Source: Eutreptiella sp. 'Long Island Sound 2002'
Lineage: Eukaryota; Euglenozoa; Euglenophyceae; Eutreptiales; Eutreptiaceae
Assembly (NCBI GenBank): GCA_964036045.1
Contig: OZ038387.1
Span: forward strand, 58,870,427 to 58,934,426
Length of the DNA stretch: 64,000 nt
Direction: 5' to 3'
In this document: one piece after another, positions 10,976 to 22,755 of the stretch
Layout: the number at the start of each line of letters is the position of its first letter
How positions within the stretch are numbered: the stretch's first letter is position 1
Made by a program: the position numbers and the translations under genes
Notes under the pieces: generated by a model
The model's input: the letters and a program-made list of their open reading frames with translations, nothing else
What the model was told of the DNA's origin: nothing
Database searches by the model: none

Positions 10976-11652
10976 GTATTCCTGTTTGCATGGCCAGTCC
11001 TTGAAGCCCGTTGCTTCACCACTTAACGAAATGCTGCGGCAGTTTTGTATGGCTGCCGTTGTGTTCCGACGAGAACGAGGGATGGAGCACCAGGCTACAG
11101 TTGACTGCTCGGGCACCCCAATAGCCCCATCAGCTGCTTGGCACACCCAAACAGCAGGATTCCTTCAGGGTTGGTGCGTTTCCCTTAGCCAATGAGCCGA
11201 GGTTAGTAGATGGCAAATGGTGTCAGGTGTTTGTGTCTGATGCGCCCGCGCACCCGTGTGTATGTATCTGTCATCGCTGTTAATCGTTTTTCTCCACATC
11301 TGGTTCTAGCACTGTCTGTGTGCTCCGCCTGTCCTCTACCCTTACTCCAAACACATAATCGCACTCGCGAGCACACCCACATATAACCAACGTTGATATA
11401 ACCAGTGATGTCCGTCTGTTGAAAGTGCGACCAGCACCTGACCTTTTTCCCGTGTGTAAAGCTGCACTGCAAAGGTGGCCGTCGAAGTTGTCTGATTGCA
11501 GAACCTGTCGTGGTGTTGGATGTGGCTGCCACAACGGAAACAAGTTGATGTTTGCAATGTGGCTTATGCGACGTGGAGAGTGGTGGTAGTGTGCAGTGTG
11601 GCTGTCCCCCTCCCCCTACCACCCATCAATCCGCCAACGTGTCGCCTTTCAG

Positions 11653-13936
11653 GGAATGATGTATGGTGCCTTCCCAGGCACGGGGGCCGTGGCCCGTGTG
11701 GGCCTAGTAACAGGAAAACGGTGTCAAGTTAGGGAGGGTAAAGGAGCATACACCAGTTGTCGTTCTGGCATCGCAAGGATCTGCATATGTCATGCAGATG
11801 GCGCGCATATGGTTTTGATTGACAGGGGGAGGTCACAACACAATCGCCCACATGGGTTGAGTACGGCCACCCAACCACAGGTGACTTCAGACATGAGCGC
11901 CTCCAGCTCTCTAATGGAAGGGTGGGACCCTCTTTGACCCACTGCAAGACTGAGGTGTTGCAACGCTCCACCGAAAGTGCTACGCTCTGGATGGTGTCGC
12001 GCTCTAATGCATCACAATATACTCCGTCCCTGTGTGTAAGGACCGGCGTACCCTACCCCTTCTGCGTGTACATTAGCGGCGCTGTACAGCTGTTTTTGGG
12101 CCCATCCAAATCACCCCCCCCCCCCACACCCCCGTACTGTCATGCACTCAGATTGCAGTGAAGGCTGTGTGAGGGCAGGTGCGGCAGGCGCCAAAGTGGT
12201 GGGTCCACACCTGACCTTAGCCCAGCTATATAACAATTTGTGAGGGCGCCTCACGGCGCGTTGCTGGACAATATGCACCATGTGTGTCGCGGCTCTGCCG
12301 CGTGATACATGAAGCGCTGTTGGAATGTGAATCTGGAAGTTGACAGCCATTGTCGACCTAGGGCCAAGATACGGATTGTCCAAGATACGGTGGGCGTATG
12401 CACCACATCATACCCTAACCTTCAGGTCAGCTGTTGTGGGTGCATTTGTCTGCAGACCCAGAACGGACGGCGCAACCCTTTGGCAAACGCCTTTGCTTCT
12501 GTTGGAGAAGACTGCTGGACGATTGCAGTTGCATATGCTCGTGACAAACGCTCACATTGTTCAGCCGTCCATTTGATGTGTTTGTTGAATTCTTGTTCGG
12601 TCATTGTTCATCATTTTGTGCGTATTATGTGCCCACACCACCCAACCATTTGCAGGTTTTATGATGGTCTCCTGATCCACCCATTCTGGCCTGGCCATTG
12701 CTGTGAACTCTGGCGTCATTTGGTGAACGTTCCTCGGGGGGGGGGGGTCGCACAATCTGGGAGGACTCACCACAGGGACTGAGGGGGTAGCCGTCTTCAT
12801 GCATAGCGATACAGAGCAAGTGAGACAATACAACACAATATACAGCACATTCAAAGTGGGCAAACAAACCCACGCCCCACATCCCCAGATTGTGCCCTCC
12901 CCTCATTCGCCGCACTCCGCAGATTCATATCATCCGCCCCAGAATGTCCGTACCATCCACCCCAGAATGTCTTCAATGGGTGCATGGCAATAAATGGCAC
13001 GCAAAGCAATGAATGGCAATAAGCTAAACAGCACTATTTTCCGTTGTCATTTTCTGTTGGGCCCCGAGAAAAATAGAAGCCCCAGAACCAGGACTTTTAC
13101 CCGGCTTGCTTGGCCTATCTAGGGGTCACCGATTTCATTGCATTTTCCAGGCACCACTCCGGCACACATGCATATGTTAGTGGTATACTCCCCCCTCCGC
13201 TATGCCCACTCCAATTCGCACCCTCACCCCTCACCACGCCGCTATTAGGGGACTCACCTGTTGCCTTGTAATTGTACCCTTGGCATTTCTCTAGGCATCC
13301 CTGCAGTGCAATAAGAAGCATGCGTGACAATAAACAGTACATAAGTGCAATATTGGCCGGCAATAAATTGCAGGAACTCATGATCCCCCGCTGTTATGGA
13401 GCCAAGGTGCTTTCACAAGCCCCCAAAAGGAATGCAAAGCAGGGAGAACGTGGCCCATTTTTGAAGGTTGAGGGTAAGGCCAAAGCAACAAGCAACAAGC
13501 AGCACGACAAAGTAATACACGGGCAATAATTGAGCACCAAGACCATAGTAAGGGCTTCAAGAAAAGGTAAGTGACAGAGTGCCGCAATCCCTATCACTTG
13601 GTGGTGGACCAACGGCATTTGCTTGCCATTGGTTCACAAAACAAACGCCTTAGGTGCCCTCAGAAAATTTGGAGGACCAAGAAGAGAACCACACACATAC
13701 CGAATGAATTTGTTGAGTTGCAGACAGAGGTACCAAAGGACAGGAACGGAAACCAATGGCATACTGACCCCATGGAGCCCCCATGTCTCTCTCTATAGGG
13801 GAAACTACAGTTTGACGCAGTGGTCAGACGGTGGCAAATACAAAACATGTGGGACATTGTGTACGCTGTCCCGGGAAGATTCACCATGACCTTCAACTGC
13901 TGCACCAGAGTGGAGGGGAAAGTGGAGGCAAACTGA
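11653..13936 (+). CDS. Tentative eight-exon gene, unknown protein
   Basis: Candidate exons are 11653-11737, 11881-12035, 12456-12577, 12656-12722, 12923-12945, 13295-13473, 13578-13729 and 13799-13936 (TGA at 13934). All junction phases fit and no exon contains an internal stop. Better splice sites include CCTTTCAG before exon 1, CTGTGT/GTAAGG after exon 2, TCTGCAG before exon 3, GAGG/GTAAGG after exon 6, and TCTCTCTATAG before the last exon. The last two exons read well as protein (for example YHLVVDQRHLLAIG, RRWQIQNMWDIVYAV). No family is recognised and the start lies further left. I chose sites to keep the frame open, and 12424-12720 also reads well on the minus strand, so this is a working model. 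The last three exons are the most credible part. Confidence 0.3.
12111..12352. repeat. Poly(C) run and GGCGC / GACGACCATC family copy
   Basis: A C11 run near 12114 precedes a copy of the family seen at 1388 and 4868: GAGGGCGCCTCACGGCGCG, TGCTGGACAAT, TGTCGCGGCTCTGCCGCGTGA, then GTGAATCTGGAAGTTGACAGCCATTG. It lies in an intron of the tentative 11653-13936 gene. Confidence 0.65.
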
Positions 13937-14530
13937 AGGGAAAATGGAGGAAATCAGCAAAACTCAACAGAGGGATGCACTCGTGTGCCCTACCATCCAC
14001 TGCTTTGGAAAAATGGGACCCCTTCGGACATTGGGCAGTGACATGGCAGACATCAACCCTAAAAAAACTGCACAAAAATCAGAAAGGGTAGCTGGCTCAA
14101 CTCGCCGTCTAGAAAAACGAGAATTTCAAGATGAGCCAGCATTAGCCAACTTTTTGGTGAACATGCACTCTTCAACCCCCCCCCCCCCCCCCCGGGGCTG
14201 TCTTCAGCCGCAAGAAAAAAAATGAAAAGAAATGACCCCACGAGCGCTAGCACGCAGGGCATCTTTTTGGGCCACTATGATACCTGCCACATTTGTTCGT
14301 TCAACGTTGGGAATGCCATGCACGCAGTGCGCACACAGTGCGAAGTTTTGAATGTCGGCCAATACTCAGACCCTACTTTTGGCCCCTTTTGACAAGTTTT
14401 TGGTTCCATACTGGGGTTTTTTTAGCTTCCTATGCATTTGGGATGTGGCACATTTGAATTTTCACCCTTTGTTGCCCAATGTCAACCATTTTTACCCATT
14501 TTCCATCCCCCATATTGAACTCTCCCCACT

Positions 14531-14564
14531 ATGGGGACCCCGAGAAGGCAGGGGTGATGTAGCC
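14531..14564 (-). repeat. Single inverted unit of the GGCTAC-CCCCTGCC minisatellite
   Basis: GGGGACCCCGAGAAGGCAGG followed by GGTGATGTAGCCA is the reverse complement of the units at 60725-60875, apart from small differences. It links the arrays at 10.8 and 60.7 kb. Confidence 0.75.
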
Positions 14565-14666
14565 ATACATAGCCCGCAGATCTTGAGGAGTTTGTGGTAC
14601 GGCCTTCATCCCCAACACATCACTGACCTCGCTCGCCATCAACAAGTGTGTCGCGTCCACACTCAG

Positions 14667-14854
14667 AATCACCACCCCCCTCCCCTTCACCCTATTCGCG
14701 GTCCCCATCACCCAAGAGACCACGGACAACGCATTCCCCGCGCTCTGAGTCAAGGGACACCTCATCCGCCTCCAAGAGCGAAGCCACGGGCACCGAAACA
14801 CTCGAAGCAAGCGAACTTTGCAAGGCTGAGTGGTTTGTTCATAGGGACCGTGGA
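14667..14854 (+). CDS. Possible exon encoding an Arg/Ser-Pro-rich (RS-like) segment
   Basis: After CCACACTCAG the frame reads a disordered Ser-Pro/Arg segment (YSRSPSPKRPR, SPRSESRD) and then SELCKAEWFVHRDRG before a GTACCA donor. Such composition is typical of splicing factors and other RS-domain nuclear proteins. Other frames are open here too, including a hydrophobic one that runs into a GTGAGT donor at 14939. No partner exon is identified. Confidence 0.25.
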
Positions 14855-14968
14855 GTACCAAGTTGAAGGCAGTTTCGTCGTTCTCATGTGGGCTTTGCTG
14901 CTTCGTTGTGCAACCAGTCAGGTGACAGGTATTCTTGGGTGAGTATCCTGGCCTCTGCGTGCGTAGTA

Positions 14969-15003
14969 TGCACGCAGTGCCCACGCAGTGCCCACGCAGT
15001 GCA
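14969..15003. repeat. Three copies of an 11-base CACGCAGTGCC tandem repeat
   Basis: ACGCAGTGCCC repeats three times in a row. A related ACGCAGTGCGCACACAGTGCG lies at 14321-14341. Confidence 0.85.
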
Positions 15004-15549
15004 AATACTCAACCTTCTAGTGCTTCTGAGGAAAGCGGCATGTTACTACTCTCCATGCTGGGACCCATGGATGGCAGGGGTCATGTTGCCACTGGGTCAC
15101 CAGTCGCTGGGGATAATACTGTTTGTCAGGCACATGAGAAGTGACATGTGTTGACGTTGGATTCACGTGTTTCGCCCTGCAACGTGCTTTATAGGGAGAG
15201 TTTGTGGTCCACTCTGGTCTACATGGGGGGCTTCTCAAGGGGAGGGTAAATCTGGGGTTAAAGTCGGGATTGTTATGACAAAAGTAGCGCGCCAGGCAAA
15301 CATTCCCCCCCCTTTAAAGACGAGGGATGTCATTGAGATGGATAAATGGGAGATGTAGGAGGAGCACTCAGTCGGGATACCTCCTGGCTTGTTAGGGTTT
15401 CTTAACCTTGAGGAGTGAATTTGAAGCAATTGCATGTCTACCCACCCCTTGTATGTTTGAGAGATGCAACCTGGCAACGGTAATGTTAACCCCCCTCCCT
15501 GTAACAAACATGCTTCCCCCCCCCCCCCCTCCCCTGTATAAGCTACGCC

Positions 15550-15856
15550 TTTGTCCAAGCTACAGCGGGTGCAGGGACCGTATTAATTTGGCACCTAATT
15601 TGATTCGGTACAAATGTAGTGCGGCCACATAAGACATGGGTTTGGTGACAAATTTGCTAGCTACACAGGGTCATGGTACACAGTTGTTGTGAGTGTTTGC
15701 CCACTTGAATCCACATAGCTCTGATTTTGGGGATATTTTTGGCAGTATATTCCCCTTTCTTGCACTAGCTCACCGTGCAATCTTCTCTTTTTGAATCTGG
15801 GGTTCTACGGCCTTGTCCAAGCTACAGTAGGTGTAGGGACCGTATTAATTTGGGAC
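15550..15856. repeat. Pair of direct repeats (CTTGTCCAAGCTACAG ... GACCGTATTAATTTGG)
   Basis: Two copies about 263 bases apart (15550-15592 and 15813-15856), each about 43 bases with a few differences. No gene is visible between them. Confidence 0.75.
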
Positions 15857-16051
15857 TTTTGCGTAGTTTATACAAGCCGGGGGGGGGGGTAATAACTCAC
15901 TCTTGCCTGGCGGGGTGCTTCTAACTGTGAAGTGGTTTCACCTCCTCCTTTGGATTGCACTGGGAAACCTCCAAGATCTCCACCTTGTACTTGAGCAGGG
16001 CACAGGGCACCAAACTTCAAACTCAGATCAAACTTTTGTCACACGTTTCAG

Positions 16052-18699
16052 GCAAAGAGCCCCTTCTCAATTGTGCAAACGCACCAAAGGTCTGGCAGTG
16101 CCAAAGCGAAAAATCAAAGCACAGAAAGTATCAATTCCTCGAAACAAACCAGGTGCACTCGAACAGAGGTACTGTGGCGATTGTAATCCCTGCATGTGTA
16201 CTCCCACCATGAAATGATTTCCCTGGATTGGGTAACCGCCTTGGAGTGGCAAATAATTTTGCTTTTTTACTCCCTGGAGGCACAATGGACTACTGAGGAA
16301 ACCTCTCACCACTCTGGAGAATGAAACTGGCATTGCTCAATGGTGCTCGCACAAAATGCATGTGCATACGCTCTTCTTGAGATTTTTGTCGTTGGGTTTG
16401 GTGTGTTTGTGTTTGTCATCCCCTCTCCTCAGTGGCTTGGTGGTTATTCAGAGGTTACTGTCCCCAACAAATCAATGCTCATCTCAATTTTTTCCATCCT
16501 CTCATGAGGAAACTTCCTCGTGAGAGCAACGGTGAAGGAACCAGATACAGTTGCCACCACCCATCACTGCTTGACACTCCGTGGGGTGTTGCGGTGCCGA
16601 GAAATAATGTGGGCTGAGTGTGTTGGTTGTGTAATGTAACAAACAAAACATTCAAAGATTGGGATGCGGGAGGTCAATCCCTTTTGAATCGCATCGAAAG
16701 TGAAGTTGGGGGGGGGATTAAGTCGTTCGAAGGATTGCATATCAAACAAACGTCAATTTCCTTGCAAGTAACGTACCTGCACTGCTATATAGCACATTCA
16801 CCCCACACTCCCCTGCCCTTCAGCCCTGCAGCTGCACATTTCTACAGTCTACCAACCCCACACTTCCCTTTTCCCGTAGTCTGGCAGCCCCATATGCCCA
16901 CAGCCAGGCATCAACCGTTGAAGCATGCTGCAGCACCCGTTTTGGGGGCCTGCAGGGGGGGGGGGGGCATGCCCTAGCATGCCGCAGCATGCTGCAGCAC
17001 ACTGAAATTTGCTCCTTGCTTCCTTTGCAGAAAATGTTGCATGGTATGGTGTGCGATATGCTTCGTCTTTCAGTAATGTAGGTCAATTTGCCTGTAGTAT
17101 CTTTTTATTGCCATTGGGGTCCATCTTGAATGCCATCTTGAACAACCATGTTTTGGGTAAAAACAAGAAATAACCAGATGGTTCCTATGCCATGTTTAGA
17201 GGGCTTCAGTTTGTTGGGACACATCCTAACACATGACTGGCTCAATATAAGGGATGAGGTGTTGCGCCATTTGGCAATCATGTATGTCAATACAATGGAC
17301 AACAGGCGGAAATGTAAGGAGGAGTAGTAGCAACACGACCCATGAAATGATTCTGCTGTGTTCATCTTTGCGGGTGTTGGGACATAGATTCCTCTGTGTT
17401 TGGTCGTGGGTTTTGCCACCTTTGCAGCCTTTGGAAAATTGGGCACCCCCCACCTACGGCTTGAAGCATGCCGCAGCATGTCACAGCACAGCAAATTTTT
17501 CTTTAGGACCGTTGGTGCCTGCCCACAGCCACATCTTCCCACAGCTGCAAGCGCCCATCCATCTGATAAGTTATACTCGGAAACATCTCACCCCTCTTTC
17601 AGGCCCACAATGTAACGTGGCATGTTCTTGCCGATCATGTGCTGAAGCCTCATCGCATGCGGGAGGTACCATTGTGGGCCCTCATCGTCCTTGCACTATG
17701 CGTCATATTCTTTGTAGCCACTTCGACGGTGCGCATTGCCACCACCCTCAAGCCTGAGATTCACGCAAATGTTGTGCACCGACGGTCATATGAGGTTTGT
17801 TTTGGGCTGTAGGGACGTGGGGCTGTGGTGCTGTATGGCTGTGGTGGAATGTCGTTGTGTGTGTGGGATAAGGCGTTCTGGTAGTGTGTGGCCGTGGGGC
17901 TGTAGAACTGTGGGGTACTGGTGCCACAGGGCTGTGGTTGTTGCTTGCATCTGGGGCTGTTCACATGTGATCTCTCATGGAATAATCCTCCTGTCCTCTG
18001 ATCACCCTGATCCAAAAATACTGTGTCCGGGTTGTATCGGTTTGGTACCCAATTTAATGCCGTCCCAAACAACAATTTCACGGTGCAGAGTGAGAGCAGG
18101 TGCAAGATTTTGCGCGTGTAATTTGGCACTGTAGTGCAGGTCAAACCCTCACCTTTCACTCTGGGAAGCAACCTGAGCCCTACCCTCACACCTACGGTCC
18201 CCTGCATCCACACCTGTACCATCTGCTGCTCTGCAAAGCGATACCATCCCCGGCATTCATCCCCCTCGTCCACACGGATTGCATGGGCATGCACGTTGGG
18301 CATTGCGAGTGGACAGAAGGGACTGTGTGGGTGTGGATGCACCGGGTTGTGGGATGGTGTGTGGACGCAGGGGCCTGCATTGGCACCCATACATTACGAT
18401 GATTTTTGCAGGACTCCCACACTCTTGTTTATGTGACGGCAAAGCAGGAGCCCCAGCAACTCATATGGCCCGTCCAGTTGCCTGCAGCGCCTGCTGTGCC
18501 AGTCCCGGAGAACTCAAGGCCGGTGCTTCAACAACCAAACCCTGAGTTTCCACAAAAGACGGGGCCTGCAAGCCCGCTCGCCGGCCAGCCTATGCCGCAG
18601 GGGGCGAACACAGACCCAAATTCCAAGCCTGTGGCTGTGCCAGCCCAGCCACCACGTACTCTACCGGGACTGAATGATGTGGTGTGCACCTCTGAGTGA
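16052..18699 (+). CDS. Tentative multi-exon membrane protein with proline-rich tail
   Basis: Candidate exons are 16052-16168, 16433-16531, 17031-17081, 17200-17313, a possible 8-base exon 17388-17395, 17603-17794 and 18412-18699 (TGA at 18697). Phases fit throughout. The best-supported exon is 17603-17794: acceptor CCTCTTTCAG, 64 codons, a hydrophobic segment (VPLWALIVLALCVIFFVAT) flanked by basic residues, and donor GTTTGT. The last exon starts after TTTTTGCAG and encodes a proline-rich tail ending NDVVCTSE. Its end resembles that of the neighbouring candidate (20781-21017, ending NVVCTFEHGLG), which suggests a tandem duplicate. The microexon and the first exon (open in all three frames) are weak. 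No family is recognised. Confidence 0.33.
16925..17000. repeat. GCATGCTGCAGCA-type repeat with poly(G)
   Basis: A cluster of GCATGC(C/T)GCAGCA words surrounds a G11 run. A related AGCATGCCGCAGCATGTCACAG segment lies at 17464-17485. Both precede acceptor-like sequences in introns of the tentative 16-18.7 kb gene. Confidence 0.6.
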
Positions 18700-19754
18700 T
18701 GCAGAATGTGAGTCAGGGAAATGGGTGTACTACCAGAGTAGAGTCAATCTCAGGGGCTAACGGGAATGGGAATTACAGGCCAATGTGCATCACACAGTTG
18801 TTCCATTTTGCATCTGCTGCCTCTCCCCTGCCGCTGAGTGCCAGTTTGTGCAGTGACGTCTTTACCTGTCGGCCACGGGCTCGTTATCAACCCCTCAGAA
18901 ACTGCGCTGTGGCGCATTCCCTCCGCTGCCGTTTGGCTTGGGTGTTGGTGTGCACATGTTGCCATGGCATGATTGTGTCTGCCTGTCTTGTGCTCTTCTT
19001 GTGCTCATGCGCATTGTGTGGCTGCTGCCCATCACAATAGTGGCCTTTTGCTCGTGATGCTTCTGCTATTGCCTCCTTAATCTGCCAACCTTGACCTCCA
19101 CCGTCAGCAGTGTAATGATTTGAAAACATCTTCCAATGTGTTGGCAACACAAAAAAAGAGTCTTCACATGCTTATGTTTGGTTCCAGGATTAGATTGGTT
19201 TGGGCTGACAAATCTACCCCCCCCCCCCTCCCCCCCCTCTTGCGCTACCACAGGCTTGTCCAAACACCGCAACCCCATGTTTCCGCACTTTTGGGCCTTT
19301 TTTTGAAACCATTGTTTTTGCAGTTCCAATACCATACAAATTCTAAAGATTTGGGAAAATATTTAATTCCCGGCACAAGGTGTTGTTGTCCGCGAAAAAA
19401 GAAACGCAAAAAAATTAATTCTTGGCGTCATGCCCTACGCAAAAATGGATTCCGCAAAAAAATCGCAACAATAAAATATTTTTTGCCCATCTTGGATGCT
19501 ATCGCAAAATTTTGGCTTATTACCCAACGCAAAAATTAGGATTCCACAAATTTTAGGATTTGTATGGTACTAAGAGAATGTGGTTGGCAGCTTTGTGCAG
19601 GCTGCAGGAGCGGTCAACTTGGGTGTCACAGTGTTCATGTAGCTGCGATTCCAGGTGCTCTCGAGTTCTGGGGTGTATGCTCGCCTGTTGGGCACCTTTT
19701 TTCCTGCTGGTTCGCCTGTGACAAGCTTGTGACAAGGCGGAGGGGAAAAAGAAA
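18700..19754. other. Intergenic or intronic stretch with no supported gene
   Basis: A C-rich run lies near 19218-19236. The segment 19270-19560 is AT-rich, with repeated CGCAAAAA words and short matches to its own neighbourhood (TTCGCAAAAA, CCCTACGCAAAAATGGATTCCGCA and CCCAACGCAAAAATTAGGATTCCACA). No splice-supported exon was found. Confidence 0.4.
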
Positions 19755-21017
19755 TTGAACCATGAAATGGAGGAATTGTTCAACCCTCCGGTCATCCGTG
19801 TGTGTAAAAAGGTAAAGGACGCTGAGTCCTTTACCTTTGACATTGTGGCAGTCCCCAAAGATAAGAAGCCCAAGCCTGTCCCTCAATCAGCCCTTGGGCC
19901 AGCCCCTCAGCCAGCCCCAAAAGGCAAGCATGTGCAGCTCTTCGGGATGAGGTGCAACGTGGGCGACGGGTTCTATTCGGTGTCTGTCAACCAAAATGCA
20001 CCAGCAACTGAGTGCTACCTGAGCTGTGCACATGAGGATGAATGCGCGTATTGCTGCGTCTTTAGGGGGGGATTGGCTTATATGTCTGCGACGAGTGTTC
20101 CGTGGTATGTGTCGCACGCACACTTGGGCTTGTCCAAATACTGCCGCCCCATCTCTCCACACTTTTACTGAGCCTGGCCCGTGTTAGTGCAAGGGGCTGG
20201 GCAGGATACCACTTCATTCATTATTTATTGCGATTATTAGTATTTAGTGTTTATTGCCAATATCTATTGAACTTGTCATTCATAGAATGCCGCTGATTTA
20301 CTGCCTCTTTCCTGGACATAGGCTCTTCGTTCGTTGTCATGGATCTTCTGCATTGCACCGCCATGGAATATCATGCACATCGTGGAACCCTATGTACTAG
20401 GGCCTGCCGTGGAAAGTCTGCATTTTTGATACTGCGACTACCCAGCTCCTGGACGATGTGAATTATTGCATTCGGCACCGAGCCTTTTCCCTTGGGGCAC
20501 TGGGGCATTTCGCAGGCAATCAAGTGTGCAGGGGTCACACCATAGACTTTTGCTCGTGGTTTCAGCGAGATCAATGGGTCCCTGTGCTGAATGAGGTCAG
20601 GTGCAGTGGATGCCCCAGGTTCACTGGGTGTGAATTGATGTGCAAACCCAATGGACGTGTTTGCATGTGTGGGCCCCCGCAAGGAACCTTTTCCTGTGTT
20701 TGTGTCCGGTTGTTTTGCTGGACCTGCTCCCTTCCGAGTGTTGTTGTTGAAATGTCGAAGCACCACTGCCACCATCACAGGCCCCTGTCAAGGCACCAGT
20801 GGCTGCATCTCCGGAGCCTCCAAAGCCCCCACTGCAGCAGCCTGATCCTGAATTTCCGGTGCCCCGAGTGTCACGCTCTCCCATGCCTGCGCCAGTGGAC
20901 CGGGCAAAGATGGCAAACACCACGAGATTTGCTTTCACTGCCTCAACTCAGATGTTGACAACGCCGCTTGGGGGATTTCCCAACGTGGTATGCACCTTCG
21001 AGCACGGGCTGGGTTAG
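19755..21017 (+). CDS. Tentative cysteine-rich protein with proline-rich last exon
   Basis: Two coding candidates. The first, 19755 to about 20095 (open to 20171), encodes a Lys/Pro-rich part and then a cysteine-rich part (CYLSCAHEDECAYCC). The second, 20781-21017 (after ACCATCACAG; TAG at 21015), encodes a proline-rich segment with LQQPDPEFP and ends FPNVVCTFEHGLG. LQQPNPEFP and NDVVCTSE occur in the last exon of the preceding gene model, so the two loci are probably related duplicates. A middle segment (about 20510-20690) is open with many cysteines (CSGC, CELMC, CMC) and may be another exon. Exon limits are uncertain. TTG at 19755 is not claimed as the start. Confidence 0.35.
19808..19838. 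other. Perfect 13-bp hairpin
   Basis: AAAGGTAAAGGAC and GTCCTTTACCTTT are perfectly complementary around a 5-base GCTGA loop. It lies inside the tentative cysteine-rich exon and could fold in DNA or RNA. No T-rich tail follows it. Confidence 0.9.
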
Positions 21018-22755
21018 GGACCTCATGCATACACAGGTGTGATGAACAGTATCAAGAACACCAAGTGATGAAGATACCTGAAAATGCGGGGTTTTTTATC
21101 CACGGATGTTGGTGCCTGCAGTCGGGCCAAAATAGTAAAAATGCAGGCCAGAAATTGGCCAAAACGGAGCCAAAATGATAAAATTGCAGCCCGCTTTTTG
21201 CTAAACGGGCTGAAATTATGGAAATGCAGGCGAGAAATTGGGCAAAACAGACCAAAACAATAACAATGTAGCCCAAGTTTTGCCAGAATGGGCCCAAATA
21301 TTAAAAATGCAGCCAAAACGCCAGCAGTATTTGGGTGCTGAATTGGGTTTTTGGCCATCCAGGGAACCGCCCCCTTTTGCCCTCCCAGGGGCATTTTTGG
21401 TGGTGCACGCTACTGTGCAAGTCTGACCGTGGTGGGATGCACAGGAGCACAATTTGTGGCCTGGAGCCCTGCCTCGGACCTGGCCGTGGCACGCAGAACT
21501 GCCCCCCCCCCCCCCCCCTTGGTTCTGAATGTGGTTTAGGTCTATCTGACCTCAGAATGACCTAGACCTCAGGTCATCCAGAACCTAGAATGCCTTGTCC
21601 TACAAACACTTCTGTTTGAGCAATAGTTTTTTGGGACCTAAATAATTTGGTACTGGGTTTGAGAACCAGGGTTTCAGGCTAAAGGATTGGCGACATGAGG
21701 GGCTGTTGTTTTCAGAATGAAGTGGGACTGCAACAGGGGCTTCTACTCTGAAAAGTGCTGGTTGGAAGCCTCCATCGCATTGTGCTTTGAATGGGCTGGG
21801 TATCTTGTGCTTATGGATGTGTTACTGGAGTTTCACAACAGTGCACACCGCGCACACCGACAGCGTGTCAGATGAACACTCCTGTTCGGACCGTATGTTT
21901 TGAGGACTTTATTGTTCGCTGATACGGGAGGGGGGGGATAACCTAATCGCCTTCAAGGAACATCCCCTCGCCCCTTCACCAACCCTAGAAGTAAAGCATA
22001 TGGAAACCACAGGAACATACATGCTCTCCATGCGGTTTTAGAAATCAAGTCGTGGACATGTGTCCTCCCAAGGAACCTTTGCACCCCAAGCATCAAACCA
22101 GATAAAACAATCGTGGGATCAAGAAATAGGAGAGGTGCCCCTTGGGGTGGGTGTGTCTCAGTGTCTCCTTTGAGCAGGAGGTGAAGCATGGTACTGCCTT
22201 TTTCTTGTTGCTGAAGGATCTCCTTGTATTCGGTGCTTCAGAGGGCGGCGGACAGTCAGTGAATCTGCTTGCAAATCAAAGCCCAAATGGACAGAAGGGA
22301 TTTCTTGTAACATTTTGAGAGTTTTGGAGAACCTCCCAACCCCCGATGCATGCATCTTGAGCTGACGTCAACATCTGCAAAAGGCTCCTTTTGGTGGGGG
22401 AGGCTTTGGGCCACAAGAGCAGGGGTAAACGCCGGCCAGCACCAGGTACTCTACTTAAAAGGGGCACTTTGCCCTCCCACGGGTGTGTCGCCTTGGTAGG
22501 CAATACTCGGGGGGGGGGGGGGGATGCGGTTCGCATTTTTTCGCATTTTCCGTATTTTTTTCGCATTTTCTTGGCAGGTCCCTTAGTGTAATGTTTAAGA
22601 GGAAACATTCTAGTGGCATTGTGTAGTTCAACTAAAGGGTAGTCTTGTAGTCAGTTAGTGTTTGCATACCTGCCCAACACTGCCACTTTTGTTTGTTACA
22701 TCTTTCCTTTTTCCATAGACATGTCACATGCTATGCCCTCCATTTGTGAGCCCAC
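21018..22755. other. Noncoding stretch left of the transposase relic
   Basis: 21060-21330 contains several diverged repeats of a GCCAAAA(C)GG...AAAATGCAGGCCAGAAATTGG pattern (near 21125, 21160, 21210, 21270 and 21305). A C17 run lies at about 21501-21517 and a G14 run at about 22509. The word TCGCATTTTC is repeated at 22530-22570 and echoed at 24130-24165. No gene is supported. Confidence 0.5.
21120..21330. repeat. Diverged tandem repeat (GGCCAAAA / AAAATGCAGSC)
   Basis: At least four degenerate units of about 45-60 bases carry GGCC(A)AAA, then AATG-AG-CC and AAATTGG or AGTTTTG. They are too diverged to align exactly by eye. Confidence 0.5.

Larger units (their letters stand above)
5933..11652. 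other. Long repeat-rich region without a supported gene
   Basis: Contents: poly(C) runs near 6140, 8391, 8851 and 10223; a G run near 8973; CG/TG and CA microsatellites; a 12-base tandem at 7332-7371; and a degenerate minisatellite at 10822-10975. Open frames occur on both strands (for example 6761-7207, 9199-9873, 10417-10806) but conflict with each other. None has a family motif or convincing splice context, except possibly the fragment at 6329-6487. Confidence 0.5.
13937..16051. other. Mostly noncoding stretch with a possible RS-type exon
   Basis: Contents: a C run at about 14177-14193, one inverted minisatellite unit (14531-14564), an 11-base tandem (14969-15003), a C run at about 15519-15531, and two copies of a CTTGTCCAAGCTACAG...GGGACCGTATTAATTTGG element (15550-15592 and 15813-15856). 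The only coding candidate is 14667-14854. The rest shows no convincing exon. Confidence 0.5.

Noticed and set aside
12600-12720. HMG-box-like start (KPANGWVVW) on the minus strand
   Set aside because: Resemblance covers only about ten residues, the frame is broken right after, and the remaining HMG helices are not recognisable.
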